64,000 nt of DNA from Sediminicola sp037203765 (GCF_037203765.1 NZ_JBBCAS010000002.1:475436-539435); one strand, 5' to 3'. Numbered from the stretch's first letter, positions 1 through 8,776 are shown. The notes: generated from the sequence alone by a model not told the origin. Numbers and translations are program-made.

Positions 1-187
1 TCCCAATTCCCTCGGATATATAGTGCTTATCCCTAAAATCAAAGGAAACTTTGCTCGAGGGATACAATTCACCACCACTAACCACTATGGCCTTGTCCAC
101 AATATTTTGTGCGGTTAAAGTTTCCTTCTTTTGCTCTTTGCATGAAATCACAGCACAAACCAATAAGAGAATCAATACGTTTTTCAT
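1..187 (-). CDS. Partial lipoprotein, DUF6503-like (N-terminus only)
   Basis: The frame opens at the ATG at 187 and runs off the left edge after 62 codons, so only the N-terminus is visible. Residues 1-16 are a lipoprotein signal peptide ending in the lipobox VISC with Cys16. The mature part begins KEQKKETLTAQNIVDKAI and then reads VSGGELYPSSKVSFDFRDKHY. From memory this resembles the start of flavobacterial lipoproteins annotated DUF6503, whose function is not known. It diverges from smpB. The lipoprotein signal is seen directly; the family name is less certain. Confidence 0.6.
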   Translation of the reverse strand, partial: MKNVLILLLVCAVISCKEQKKETLTAQNIVDKAIVVSGGELYPSSKVSFDFRDKHYISEGIG

Positions 188-284
188 AATTCTAAAGTAA
201 TGAAAATAGTTATTATCAACATTTAGGACAAAGGTTGGCAAAATAATTCTAAATCCTATAAATGGATTATTCTTTTATTGTTGT

Positions 285-292
285 TACTTTTG
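285..292 (+). promoter_or_regulatory. Bacteroidota -7 promoter element upstream of smpB
   Basis: TACTTTTG matches the TAnnTTTG consensus and ends 8 bases before the ATG at 301. The in-frame ATG at 262 lies upstream of this element and would not be on the transcript, so the start at 301 is preferred. No clear -33 TTG was found. Confidence 0.45.
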
Positions 293-300
293 TGGGTGCT

Positions 301-762
301 ATGCAGAAAAACATCAATATAAAGAATAAGAAAGCCAAGTTCGAATATGAGATTTTGGATACGTACGTTGCCGGAATAGTCCTTTCGGGAACCGAAATAA
401 AATCTATTCGACTTGGAAAGGCATCCATATCTGAAAGTTTCTGTGAATTCAATGATCAATCCGAGCTTTTTGTGATCAATATGCAGGTGGATGAATATTC
501 CCACGGAAGCCATTACAACCATAAGCCAAAAGCTGAGCGTAAGTTATTGTTACAAAGAAGGGAGCTTAAAAAGCTAGAGAAAGAAGTCAAGACTTCTGGA
601 CTCACCATAGTACCTTTAAATCTTTTTGTCAATGACAATGGATTGGCCAAACTAAAGATTGCACTGGCCAAGGGTAAAAAATTATACGACAAAAGGGAGG
701 TTATCAAAGAAAGGGATACCAAACGTAATTTGGACCGGATCAAGAAAAGTTTTAACAACTAG
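301..762 (+). CDS. smpB: SsrA-binding protein SmpB
   Basis: SmpB binds tmRNA and delivers it to stalled ribosomes for trans-translation in the cytoplasm. With the start at 301 the protein is 153 residues, the usual family length. It shows the conserved beta-barrel segments EYEILDTYVAGIVLSGTEIK near the N-terminus and the basic C-terminal tail RDTKRNLDRIKKSF that enters the decoding centre. The frame stays open back to an ATG at 262, but those 13 extra residues (MDYSFIVVTFVGA) are unlike the family and cover the promoter element at 285-292. It converges with pcm. Confidence 0.95.
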   Translation: MQKNINIKNKKAKFEYEILDTYVAGIVLSGTEIKSIRLGKASISESFCEFNDQSELFVINMQVDEYSHGSHYNHKPKAERKLLLQRRELKKLEKEVKTSGLTIVPLNLFVNDNGLAKLKIALAKGKKLYDKREVIKERDTKRNLDRIKKSFNN

Positions 763-791
763 AGACCCATAATTATTCCCGGTGATTTGCT

Positions 792-1433
792 CTAGTTTTT
801 GTCCTCCAACAAGGGCACGAACCTAAAGGAACCATATTCCTTTTTTTCAAATTCCAATTCGGATTTTCTTATGAACAAGGTCATGACCTGATCATCCGTT
901 CCAACAGGAATCACCAATCTTCCCCCAATTTTTAATTGGGCCATCAGTGGTTTGGGGACATAGGGGGCCCCAGCGGTAACCACTATGCCATCAAACGGAG
1001 CTTCCTCCGGTAATCCCTTGTAACCGTCACCGAATATCATTTTTTTGGGGCGGTATCCCATTTTTTTGAAAAAGATGTTGGTTTTTTTAAACAGCTCCAA
1101 TTGCCTTTCAATAGTATATACTTTTGCTTTTAATTGCAACAAGGCTGCCGTTTGATATCCACTTCCCGTACCAATCTCCAAAATTTTATGGTTGGGGCTT
1201 ACTTCCAAAAGTTCGGTCTGGAAGGCTACGGTATAGGGATGGGAGATCGTTTGGTCAGCACCAATGGGAAAAGCCTTATCCTGATAAGCGTGATCTTCAA
1301 AAGTACTATCTAAAAATAAGTGGCGGGGTATGGTGCGTATTGCCTCCAATACTTTGTGGTCTACAATTCCTTTTTCAGCCAGAATATCGGCCAATTTATT
1401 GCGCATTCCACGATGTTTAAGGGTATCTTTCAA
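792..1433 (-). CDS. pcm: Protein-L-isoaspartate O-methyltransferase
   Basis: This enzyme methylates L-isoaspartyl residues in aged proteins with S-adenosylmethionine as the first step of their repair. At 213 residues it is of normal length. The SAM-binding motif EIGTGSGYQTA is at about residues 86-96, and the family segment QTISHPYTVA is at about 61-70. A later Met at residue 10 is possible, but MKDTLKHRG fits other flavobacterial N-termini better. It is a single gene converging with smpB, with no obvious terminator between them. Confidence 0.93.
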   Translation of the reverse strand: MKDTLKHRGMRNKLADILAEKGIVDHKVLEAIRTIPRHLFLDSTFEDHAYQDKAFPIGADQTISHPYTVAFQTELLEVSPNHKILEIGTGSGYQTAALLQLKAKVYTIERQLELFKKTNIFFKKMGYRPKKMIFGDGYKGLPEEAPFDGIVVTAGAPYVPKPLMAQLKIGGRLVIPVGTDDQVMTLFIRKSELEFEKKEYGSFRFVPLLEDKN

Positions 1434-1647
1434 AAGTCTGGTTTTGGGCTACGAAGTTAAAAAAAAGGATGGCTATTCTAATGGAGCATCTTAAAAAGTT
1501 ATCCATAGCCTTATAAAAAAGACACCTCTTGAAATTTTGCAAACAACATCTAGGTTACAGGTGTTAGCACGCTCTGCATCTAAAACTCCCATTGTGAATT
1601 CCTTAAAACTACGTATCAATTTTCATGGAAGAATCGTTTCATATCCT

Positions 1648-1655
1648 TATTTTTG
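1648..1655 (+). promoter_or_regulatory. -7 promoter element of the Gfo/Idh/MocA gene
   Basis: TATTTTTG matches TAnnTTTG. Its last three bases are a TTG that could be read as an in-frame start codon at 1653, but a codon inside the -7 element cannot be in the mRNA. The ATG at 1671, 15 bases downstream, is the supported start. Confidence 0.5.
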
Positions 1656-1670
1656 ACAAAAACGAATTAT

Positions 1671-2636
1671 ATGCTCAAGGTTGGAGTTCTGGGAGCAGGA
1701 CATTTAGGAAAAATACATTTGCGCCTTTTAAATGAATCCCAAAAATATGAACTGGTAGGATTTTTTGACCCAGATGCCATCAACGGCAAAAAAGTAGCGA
1801 ATGAATTTGGATACACCTATTTTGACAATATCAATACACTAATTGATGCGGTAGATGTCGTTGACATTGTCACCCCTACCTTATCCCATTTTGATTGTGC
1901 CAAAAAAGCCATGGAAAAGGGAAGGCATGTTTTTATAGAAAAACCAATTACCAACACCTACGAGGAGGCAGAGGAACTTTTGAACCTTGAAAAAAAATTC
2001 GGGGTAAAAGGTCAGGTAGGTCATGTGGAGCGATTCAATCCTGCGTTTTCGGCTGTGAAGGATAAGATACAGAACCCAATGTTCATTGAGACCCATAGAC
2101 TGGCCGAATTCAATCCAAGGGGAACAGATGTTCCCGTGGTTCTAGATCTGATGATACATGATATTGATGCCATCCTTAGCGTTGTACAATCTGAGGTAAA
2201 ACAGATCAATGCCAGTGGCGTATCTGTGATCAGTAACTCCCCTGACATTGCCAATGCTAGGATAGAATTTGAAAATGGCTGCGTTGCCAACCTTACGGCG
2301 AGTCGTATTTCATTGAAGAACATGCGCAAATCCAGATTCTTTCAACGCGACGCCTATATTTCGGTTGACTTTTTGGAGAAAAAAGTAGAAGTAGTCAAAA
2401 TGAAGGATGCCCCGGAAACACCTGGGGATTTTGACATGGTCTTACAAAATGCCGAAGGTGAGAAAAAACAGATCTATTTTGAAAATCCCACCATAGCTGC
2501 GAACAATGCCATATTGGATGAGTTGGAGACCTTTGCAGATGCCATTAACAACAATACCACCCCTGTGGTTTCCTTATATCAGGGAACCCAGGCCTTAAAA
2601 GTGGCCTTGCAAGTAATAGACTCCTTTAAAAAGTAA
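1671..2636 (+). CDS. Gfo/Idh/MocA family oxidoreductase
   Basis: A 321-residue NAD(P)-dependent oxidoreductase, probably acting on a sugar or a sugar-like polyol or acid; the substrate cannot be told from sequence. The N-terminal Rossmann fold starts MLKVGVLGAGHLGK, with GxGxxG at residues 8-13. The family EKP motif (FIEKPIT) is at 90-92, followed by the alpha/beta C-terminal domain with GHVERFNPAF. A TTG start at 1653 is rejected because it lies in the promoter. The next gene is a 3-hydroxyacyl-CoA dehydrogenase 101 bases downstream, with an unusual structured spacer between them. Confidence 0.85.
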   Translation: MLKVGVLGAGHLGKIHLRLLNESQKYELVGFFDPDAINGKKVANEFGYTYFDNINTLIDAVDVVDIVTPTLSHFDCAKKAMEKGRHVFIEKPITNTYEEAEELLNLEKKFGVKGQVGHVERFNPAFSAVKDKIQNPMFIETHRLAEFNPRGTDVPVVLDLMIHDIDAILSVVQSEVKQINASGVSVISNSPDIANARIEFENGCVANLTASRISLKNMRKSRFFQRDAYISVDFLEKKVEVVKMKDAPETPGDFDMVLQNAEGEKKQIYFENPTIAANNAILDELETFADAINNNTTPVVSLYQGTQALKVALQVIDSFKK

Positions 2637-2649
2637 AAAAGTACAGCGA

Positions 2650-2695
2650 GGGCCAACACTGGCCCTTCGGGACTTGATTGACAATCAACAGGGCC
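2650..2695 (+). other. Structured intergenic segment with competing stem-loops
   Basis: Right after the oxidoreductase stop, GGGCCA (2650-2655) can pair with TGGCCC (2660-2665) around the loop acac. The same GGCCC (2661-2665) can instead pair with GGGCC (2691-2695), enclosing the nested hairpin TTGATT-gac-AATCAA (2674-2688). The two folds exclude each other. No T-run follows the second stem, so it is not a plain terminator. Function is unknown; partial termination or mRNA 3'-end protection are possibilities. Confidence 0.4.
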
Positions 2696-2737
2696 GAAAA
2701 TATTTAAAAAATAACAATAAAACACTAAAATTAAAGC

Positions 2738-3625
2738 ATGAAAAATATAGCAGTTATAGGTGCTGGGACCATGGGCAATGGAATAGCCCACGTTTTTGCC
2801 CAAAATGGTTATAAGGTAAACTTAATCGATATTTCCCAATCGTCATTGGACAAAGGAATGTCGGTTATTGAAAAAAACCTGGACAGAATGGTTTCCAAAG
2901 GATCCATTGCTGAAGGAGTTAAATTGGACACCCTTAAAAACATCACCACCCATACTGTGCTCAATGAGGGAGTAAAAAACATGGACTTGGTAGTGGAAGC
3001 TGCCACTGAGAATGTGGAGATCAAATTAAATATATTTAAGGAACTGGATCAGGTCTGTGGTCCGGATACCGTGCTGGCCACCAATACCTCCTCTATTTCC
3101 ATCACCCAGATAGGGGCCGTTACCAATAGACCGGACAAGGTCATTGGAATGCATTTTATGAACCCTGTACCCATCATGAAATTGGTTGAAATCATCAGGG
3201 GTTACAATACCTCCGACAAAGTTACCAAGGATATTATGGAACTGTCCGAGAAATTGGGCAAAACACCAACAGAAGTAAACGATTACCCTGGATTTGTGGC
3301 CAATAGAATTTTAATGCCCATGATCAATGAGGCCATTGAAACTCTTTATAACGGTGTTGCCGGAGTTACCGAAATTGATACGGTTATGAAGCTGGGAATG
3401 GCACATCCGATGGGGCCATTGCAATTGGCGGATTTTATAGGATTGGATGTGTGTCTATCTATATTAAATGTCATGTACGATGGATTTAAAAATCCTAAAT
3501 ACGCACCTTGTCCCCTCTTGGTCAATATGGTAATGGCAAAAAAATTAGGCGTCAAGTCCGGAGAGGGATTCTATGATTATTCTGAATCCAAAAAAGCGGA
3601 AAAGGTATCCGTACAATTCATTTAA
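2738..3625 (+). CDS. 3-hydroxyacyl-CoA / 3-hydroxybutyryl-CoA dehydrogenase
   Basis: Oxidises 3-hydroxyacyl-CoA to 3-oxoacyl-CoA with NAD+, or the reverse, in fatty-acid or butyrate-type metabolism in the cytoplasm. The 295 residues match the short single-function HBD/PaaH type. The nucleotide-binding motif GAGTMG is at 8-13. The catalytic elements are TNTSSIS (about 115-121), His139 in GMHFMNPVP, Glu151 and Asn189 in FVANR. No thiolase or enoyl-CoA hydratase is adjacent. The DUF1015 gene follows after 8 bases, so the two are probably co-transcribed. Confidence 0.9.
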   Translation: MKNIAVIGAGTMGNGIAHVFAQNGYKVNLIDISQSSLDKGMSVIEKNLDRMVSKGSIAEGVKLDTLKNITTHTVLNEGVKNMDLVVEAATENVEIKLNIFKELDQVCGPDTVLATNTSSISITQIGAVTNRPDKVIGMHFMNPVPIMKLVEIIRGYNTSDKVTKDIMELSEKLGKTPTEVNDYPGFVANRILMPMINEAIETLYNGVAGVTEIDTVMKLGMAHPMGPLQLADFIGLDVCLSILNVMYDGFKNPKYAPCPLLVNMVMAKKLGVKSGEGFYDYSESKKAEKVSVQFI

Positions 3626-3633
3626 AATAATTT

Positions 3634-4869
3634 ATGGCCATCATCAAGGCTTTTAGGGCCATTAGACCAGCAAAGGATAAAGCGCCTTTTTTGGCATCTC
3701 GTTCCTATGAGGATTATACCTCTAAGGAATTGAATGCCATACTCACCTATAATCCTTTTTCGTTCCTTCATATTATCAACCCCGGTTTCAAATTTGACAA
3801 AAAGGTGTCCGGAGGGGAACGGTTAAGACTTATACGCAATAGGTATTTGGAATTTTTGGAGGATGAAATCCTGATCAAGGACACCGTTCCCTCTTTTTAC
3901 CTGTATAAAATAGAAAAGGAAGGTTTTAGTTCCTGTGGTTTATTCTGTGGTACCAGCGTTGAGGATTACAAAAACAATGTCATTAAAAAACACGAGGATA
4001 CGATAAAACATAGGGTCAACCTTTTTGCGGTATATCTAAAAAATGTGAGTTTTAATGCCGAGCCGGTTTTGATGACCTATCCTGACAATGAGACTGTGGG
4101 AAAAATTATCAACGAAGTAAAGCGTAGTGAGCCCGAATACCGATTTTCAACTACCGATAAGGCGACCCATTCCCTTTGGACCATAACCAAAGAGAGCGAC
4201 ATATTGAAATTACAGGACGAGTTCAGTAAAATTGACTCGCTTTATATTGCCGATGGACATCATAGAAGTGCTTCTTCCATGATATTTGCCGATAAATCCA
4301 AAAAAAGCAATCCATCACATACTGGTGATGAACCCTACAATTATTTTATGAGCTATCTGATCCCTGAGTCAGAGATCAAGATTTTTGAGTTCAATAGGAT
4401 GGTAAAAGACCTGAATGGACTTACCAAAGAAGAATTTCTGATTGCATTGGACACCTATTTCAAGATTGAAAAGAAGGGCAATGTATTATACAAACCTCTG
4501 GAAAAACACCAATTCAGTATGTATTTGGATGGTGAATTTTACGCCTTACAATTGAGAAGGCAAATATTCAAATTCACGGATGCCCTGAGTAGACTGGATA
4601 CCCAAATTCTATACAAAACAATCTTGGAACCCATCTTGGGCATATCCGATCTCAGAAAGGACAAAAGAATAAAATATGGTTTCGGCAAGAACAACATCTT
4701 CAACATGAAGGATGAAATAGATAAAGGTAACTTTATGGTTGGTTTTGGAATGGTCCCTGTATCTATTGAAGAGCTGAAGGATATTGCCGATGCAGGATTG
4801 GTAATGCCGCCAAAAAGTACCTATATTGAGCCTAAAATAAGAAGTGGCCTTACCATATATGAACTATAG
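3634..4869 (+). CDS. DUF1015 family protein
   Basis: A 411-residue protein of the DUF1015 family, whose biochemical role is not established. It begins MAIIKAFRAIRPAKDKA as is typical of the family, and carries the conserved ADGHHRSASS motif near residues 205-214. The C-terminal part contains MPPKSTYIEPKIRSG. No signal peptide or membrane segment is seen, so it is probably cytoplasmic. It lies 8 bases after the dehydrogenase gene and just upstream of the YggS gene, which has its own promoter element. The ATG at 3634 is the natural start. Confidence 0.8.
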   Translation: MAIIKAFRAIRPAKDKAPFLASRSYEDYTSKELNAILTYNPFSFLHIINPGFKFDKKVSGGERLRLIRNRYLEFLEDEILIKDTVPSFYLYKIEKEGFSSCGLFCGTSVEDYKNNVIKKHEDTIKHRVNLFAVYLKNVSFNAEPVLMTYPDNETVGKIINEVKRSEPEYRFSTTDKATHSLWTITKESDILKLQDEFSKIDSLYIADGHHRSASSMIFADKSKKSNPSHTGDEPYNYFMSYLIPESEIKIFEFNRMVKDLNGLTKEEFLIALDTYFKIEKKGNVLYKPLEKHQFSMYLDGEFYALQLRRQIFKFTDALSRLDTQILYKTILEPILGISDLRKDKRIKYGFGKNNIFNMKDEIDKGNFMVGFGMVPVSIEELKDIADAGLVMPPKSTYIEPKIRSGLTIYEL

Positions 4870-4887
4870 TTTGCGTTTTACTCTTCT

Positions 4888-4895
4888 TACATTTG
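4888..4895 (+). promoter_or_regulatory. -7 promoter element of the YggS gene
   Basis: TACATTTG matches TAnnTTTG. A TTTG lies upstream at 4870-4873, but the spacing is only 14 bases. The TTG at 4893 that would extend the YggS frame lies inside this element, which supports the ATG at 4914 as the start. Confidence 0.5.
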
Positions 4896-4913
4896 AATAA
4901 AGAAATCAAGAGA

Positions 4914-5573
4914 ATGGCTATCAAAGAAAACTTAGAGGAAATCCTTGGATCCATCCCAAAAACTGTAACTTTAGTTGCGGTGTCAAAAACAAAACCTGAT
5001 CAAGATCTTCAAGAGGCCTATGATGCAGGACAGCGGGTTTTTGGAGAAAACAAAATACAGGAAATGACCCAAAAGTGGGAGAACCTACCCAAGGATATCC
5101 AATGGCACATGATTGGACATGTACAGACCAACAAGGTAAAATATATGGCGGAATATGTATCCTTGGTGCATGGGGTGGATAGCCTTAAACTGCTCAAGGA
5201 AATTGACAAGCAGGCGAAAAAGCACAACAGGATTGTTGACTGTCTTTTACAAATGCATATAGCCGAGGAAGACACCAAATTTGGATTGGACGATGCCGAA
5301 CTTCGGGATCTACTTTCTTCGGAAATATTCGGGAAATTAAAAAACGTGCAAGTTGTTGGACTCATGGGCATGGCCACATTTACAGACGATAAAAATCAAA
5401 TCCGTAGGGAATTCAAGCAACTTAAAAAGCAATTTGACACCTTGAAGGAAACACTGCCAAACATACATACTCTTTCCATGGGAATGAGCGGAGATTATGA
5501 AATAGCCATTGAGGAAGGAAGTAACATGATCAGGATTGGGAGTAGTATTTTTGGAGCACGGAACTACCAATAA
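4914..5573 (+). CDS. YggS family pyridoxal-phosphate-binding protein
   Basis: A 219-residue single-domain PLP protein of the YggS/PROSC family, which helps keep free PLP in balance and has no known catalytic activity. The PLP-binding lysine is Lys25 in LVAVSKTKP, followed by GENKIQEM, the GHVQTNK region and the phosphate-binding stretch SMGMSGDYEIAI. The C-terminus IRIGSSIFGAR is a family hallmark. The start is chosen at 4914 because the alternative TTG at 4893 is part of the promoter. Confidence 0.92.
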   Translation: MAIKENLEEILGSIPKTVTLVAVSKTKPDQDLQEAYDAGQRVFGENKIQEMTQKWENLPKDIQWHMIGHVQTNKVKYMAEYVSLVHGVDSLKLLKEIDKQAKKHNRIVDCLLQMHIAEEDTKFGLDDAELRDLLSSEIFGKLKNVQVVGLMGMATFTDDKNQIRREFKQLKKQFDTLKETLPNIHTLSMGMSGDYEIAIEEGSNMIRIGSSIFGARNYQ

Positions 5574-5611
5574 AATTAATAGCAATTATTGACCCATAAG
5601 GGTAAAGGAAA

Positions 5612-6973
5612 ATGTACGTAATACTCGATATAGAAACTACTGGCGGCAAGTATAATGAAGAGGGAATCACTGAGATTGCCATCCATAGATTCGATGGACA
5701 CGAAGTAGTGGATCAATTTATAAGCCTGATAAATCCCGAGAAGGAAATTCAACCGTTCGTCGTAAACCTGACAGGCATCAACAACAAGATGTTACGGACA
5801 GCACCCAAGTTTTATGAAGTGGCAAAACGTATTGTCGAAATAACATCGGATGCCGTAATTGTGGCCCACAATGCCCAATTCGATTATCGTATTCTACGCA
5901 CAGAATTCAGAAGGCTTGGTTTTAACTTTGAACGCAAAACCCTTTGCACGGTCGACCTATCAAAAAAACTGATACCAGACCAGGACTCATATAGTTTGGG
6001 GAAATTGGTACGTTCCCTGGGTATCCCAGTGAGCGATCGTCACCGGGCGAATGGGGATGCCTTGGCGACCTTAAAATTATTTAAGCTCCTATTATCCAAA
6101 GACAATGACAAATCCATCGTTAAAGAGATTACCAAGGCAGAGTCCCTTGGAGAACTCTCCCCTACCCAATTGGATATTGTGGAACAACTCCCTTCTGTTC
6201 GCGGCGTCTATTACATGCACAATAAGGACGGTGAAATAATATTTCTCGGCAATTCCGGAAATTTAAAAAAGAGGGTAAACCAACATTTTACAAGTGACGG
6301 CTCCAAAGCCAGAAGAATTCAAAAAGAAACAAAAACCGTCACGTTTGAACGTACAGGGAGCGAATTGGTGTCACTATTAAAGGAAAACGAAGAATTACAA
6401 AGGAACAAACCCAAATACAATACCTATTCCAAGAGAAAGCTATTTTCTTATGGGATCTATAAACGGACCGATCCCAACGGATATTTTACGCTGAGCAGCG
6501 AAAAGATCAATCCCGGACCTGGACTGGCAGCTACTTTTAACAGCATACATGCTGCCCAAAATTTCCTTTATAAGATAACAGAAGAATTTCAACTCTGCGA
6601 TAAATTAAATGGTATTTCCCAAGCCAAGACCAATTGTTCAAAATATACCTCAGGAATATGTTTGGGAGCATGCATACAAAAAGAAGAGGCCCCTTCTTAC
6701 AATAAAAGGGTTGCATTGGCCTTAGAAACCTATTCCATTGCCAACAAGAATATGATTCTAATAGATAAGGGCCGAGAAATAGGAGAAAAAAGTGGCATTC
6801 TGATAAAAAATGGGGTTTTTAAAGGATTGGGTTTTTTTGATTTAAATTATCAAATCAACAAGATCCAAATTATGGAAAACATCATTACCCCAATGGAGGA
6901 TAATCCCAATACCACCTTTCTAATCGAATCACATCTTAGAAAGGGAAAAATAGCCAAAATTGTTCCCTTGTAA
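5612..6973 (+). CDS. DnaQ-like 3'-5' exonuclease fused to a GIY-YIG nuclease domain
   Basis: A 453-residue two-nuclease fusion. Residues 1-165 are a DEDDh exonuclease: Asp6 and Glu8 in DIETTG, HNAQFD at 86-91, His144 and Asp149. Residues about 196-275 are a UvrC/Cho-like GIY-YIG domain: RGVYY at 197-201, FLGNSGNLKKRV at 211-222, and KENEELQRNKPKYN near 257-270. The C-terminal 170 residues contain CSKYTSGICLGAC, a Cys-rich stretch as in UvrC/Cho-type proteins. It lacks the RNase H-like and HhH domains of full UvrC. The likely role is DNA repair, with both chemistries in one chain; the substrate is not known. It stands alone after the YggS gene. Confidence 0.88.
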   Translation: MYVILDIETTGGKYNEEGITEIAIHRFDGHEVVDQFISLINPEKEIQPFVVNLTGINNKMLRTAPKFYEVAKRIVEITSDAVIVAHNAQFDYRILRTEFRRLGFNFERKTLCTVDLSKKLIPDQDSYSLGKLVRSLGIPVSDRHRANGDALATLKLFKLLLSKDNDKSIVKEITKAESLGELSPTQLDIVEQLPSVRGVYYMHNKDGEIIFLGNSGNLKKRVNQHFTSDGSKARRIQKETKTVTFERTGSELVSLLKENEELQRNKPKYNTYSKRKLFSYGIYKRTDPNGYFTLSSEKINPGPGLAATFNSIHAAQNFLYKITEEFQLCDKLNGISQAKTNCSKYTSGICLGACIQKEEAPSYNKRVALALETYSIANKNMILIDKGREIGEKSGILIKNGVFKGLGFFDLNYQINKIQIMENIITPMEDNPNTTFLIESHLRKGKIAKIVPL

Positions 6974-7023
6974 ACGTCCCCTTATTTAGTGCACTTTTAT
7001 TATTTTTACTAAAAAGCAATCTT

Positions 7024-7863
7024 TTGAGCCACCAACCCAACCTTTCCAAAAAATGGAAAAAAAAGATCCATGAAGTAATCTACGGGACCCACACCCCTGC
7101 TGGCAAACTTTTCGACATTATCTTATTGATCGTTATTGTTTACAGTATTATCATTGTGATGCTGGAAAGTGTCCCTTGGATAGATGAACAATATCACACT
7201 TTTCTGAATATATCTGAATGGACCGTTACCATTCTATTTACATTGGAGTATATTTTAAGGATCATATGCATACGCAAGCCCAAGATCTATATCTTCAGCT
7301 TCTTTGGTATCGTTGATCTGTTGTCCACACTACCAAAATACCTGTCCCTTTTATTCGTAGGATCTCAATATCTTACAGCGTTTAGAGCGTTGCGACTCTT
7401 GAGGATTTTTAGAATCCTAAAATTGGCGCGTTTTGTTGGGGCATCCAATAATCTGGCCAGAGCCCTTAGTGCAAGTAGGTCCAAAATTTTAGTATTTGTT
7501 TTTTTTATCATTGTAATTTCTGTTCTTCTAGGTACTGTCATGTATATCGTTGAAGGACCTGAAAACGGATTTAACAGTATTCCACACAGCGTCTATTGGA
7601 CCATCGTAACATTGACTACTGTAGGATATGGGGATATTTCTCCACAAACACCTTTGGGACAGTTTCTGGCTAGCCTAATTATGATCATAGGTTATGGCAT
7701 TATTGCCGTTCCCACTGGAATCGTTTCTGCCGAGTATACCAGTGAGATGAATAAAAGAAATGTCGTCGACAAAGGAAGGGCATGTGCCACATGTGGTACC
7801 GAGGTCCTAAGGAAGGATGCTGATTTCTGCAGGATCTGTGGCAACAAATTAACGGATGATTAA
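7024..7863 (+). CDS. Voltage-gated-type potassium channel with C-terminal zinc ribbon
   Basis: A 279-residue ion-transporter family protein. Six membrane segments are visible between residues about 30 and 235. An S4-like helix with regularly spaced arginines (RALRLLRIFRILKLARF, 121-137) is followed by the K+ selectivity filter TVGYGD at 199-204. The tail holds a four-cysteine zinc ribbon (Cys254, Cys257, Cys269, Cys272). The start is a TTG: the next in-frame ATG is residue 46, which would remove the first membrane helix. The stop overlaps the miaA start by one base (TAATG), implying translational coupling. Confidence 0.85.
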   Translation: MSHQPNLSKKWKKKIHEVIYGTHTPAGKLFDIILLIVIVYSIIIVMLESVPWIDEQYHTFLNISEWTVTILFTLEYILRIICIRKPKIYIFSFFGIVDLLSTLPKYLSLLFVGSQYLTAFRALRLLRIFRILKLARFVGASNNLARALSASRSKILVFVFFIIVISVLLGTVMYIVEGPENGFNSIPHSVYWTIVTLTTVGYGDISPQTPLGQFLASLIMIIGYGIIAVPTGIVSAEYTSEMNKRNVVDKGRACATCGTEVLRKDADFCRICGNKLTDD

Positions 7864-8774
7864 TGGCGGATAAATGGCTTATTTCCATTATAGGACCCAC
7901 TGCTATAGGTAAAACCTCCTTGGCAATAAAACTTGCCCAGCATTTTGGTACAGAGATCATATCAGCCGATTCTAGGCAGTTCTTTAAAGAAATGTCCATC
8001 GGTACTGCGGTCCCCTCCAAAGAGGAGTTGGCAGCAGCAAAACACCATTTTATCCAGAATATCAGCATTTTTGATCCTTATTCGGTTGGAGATTTTGAAA
8101 GGGAAGCTATTTCTCTCCTTCAAAAATTGTTCTCTATTAATGACATTGTTATCATGGTTGGGGGAAGCGGTCTTTATATAGATGCGGTAACCAAAGGCCT
8201 TGACAAATTCCCCGAGATTGACCCTGCCATCAGGACGCGATTAAATGAGCTTTTAAAGGTGGTAGGAATCTCTGCACTTCAAAAACAATTGTCCGACCTG
8301 GACCCTGAATACTATCAGAAAGTAGATATAGATAATCCGCACAGGTTAATCAGGGCTCTCGAAATATGTATAGGTGCCGGAAAGCCATTCTCCTCCTTTT
8401 TGGACCAGGAAAAAGACCCAAGGGAATTTAAGACGCTGAGTCTTGGCATAGATGCAGATCGCAAAATAATTTATGACAGGATCAACCAAAGGGTAGACCT
8501 TATGGTAAAAGCAGGATTGTTGGAGGAAGTTAAGTCACTTGAACCCTACAAATCCCTGAATGCACTGCAAACCGTTGGTTATAGGGAACTTTTTAAATAT
8601 TTTGAGGGTGATTGGACTTTGGATTTTGCCATTTCCGAAATTAAAAAGAACAGCAGAAGATTTGCCAAAAGGCAATTGACCTGGTTTAAAAAAAATGAAG
8701 AAACCATTTGGGTAAACTACCAAGAGGATATAAAAGACATCGTTGAAAAAATTAATCAGAAAATCACTTCATAG
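7863..8774 (+). CDS. miaA: tRNA dimethylallyltransferase MiaA
   Basis: Transfers a dimethylallyl group to N6 of A37 in tRNAs that read UNN codons. The 303 residues match the family. The P-loop GPTAIGKTS is at 11-19, followed by SADSRQFF and GGSGLYIDA, and later by the conserved ALQTVGYREL and KRQLTWFK motifs. The start overlaps the stop of the channel gene by one base, and a gluconokinase gene begins 2 bases after its stop. These genes look like one transcript, although their functions are unrelated. Confidence 0.95.
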   Translation: MADKWLISIIGPTAIGKTSLAIKLAQHFGTEIISADSRQFFKEMSIGTAVPSKEELAAAKHHFIQNISIFDPYSVGDFEREAISLLQKLFSINDIVIMVGGSGLYIDAVTKGLDKFPEIDPAIRTRLNELLKVVGISALQKQLSDLDPEYYQKVDIDNPHRLIRALEICIGAGKPFSSFLDQEKDPREFKTLSLGIDADRKIIYDRINQRVDLMVKAGLLEEVKSLEPYKSLNALQTVGYRELFKYFEGDWTLDFAISEIKKNSRRFAKRQLTWFKKNEETIWVNYQEDIKDIVEKINQKITS

Positions 8775-8776
8775 AC

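Noticed and set aside
262..300. Upstream ATG extension of SmpB
   Set aside because: The 13 extra residues do not fit the family and the -7 element lies within them.
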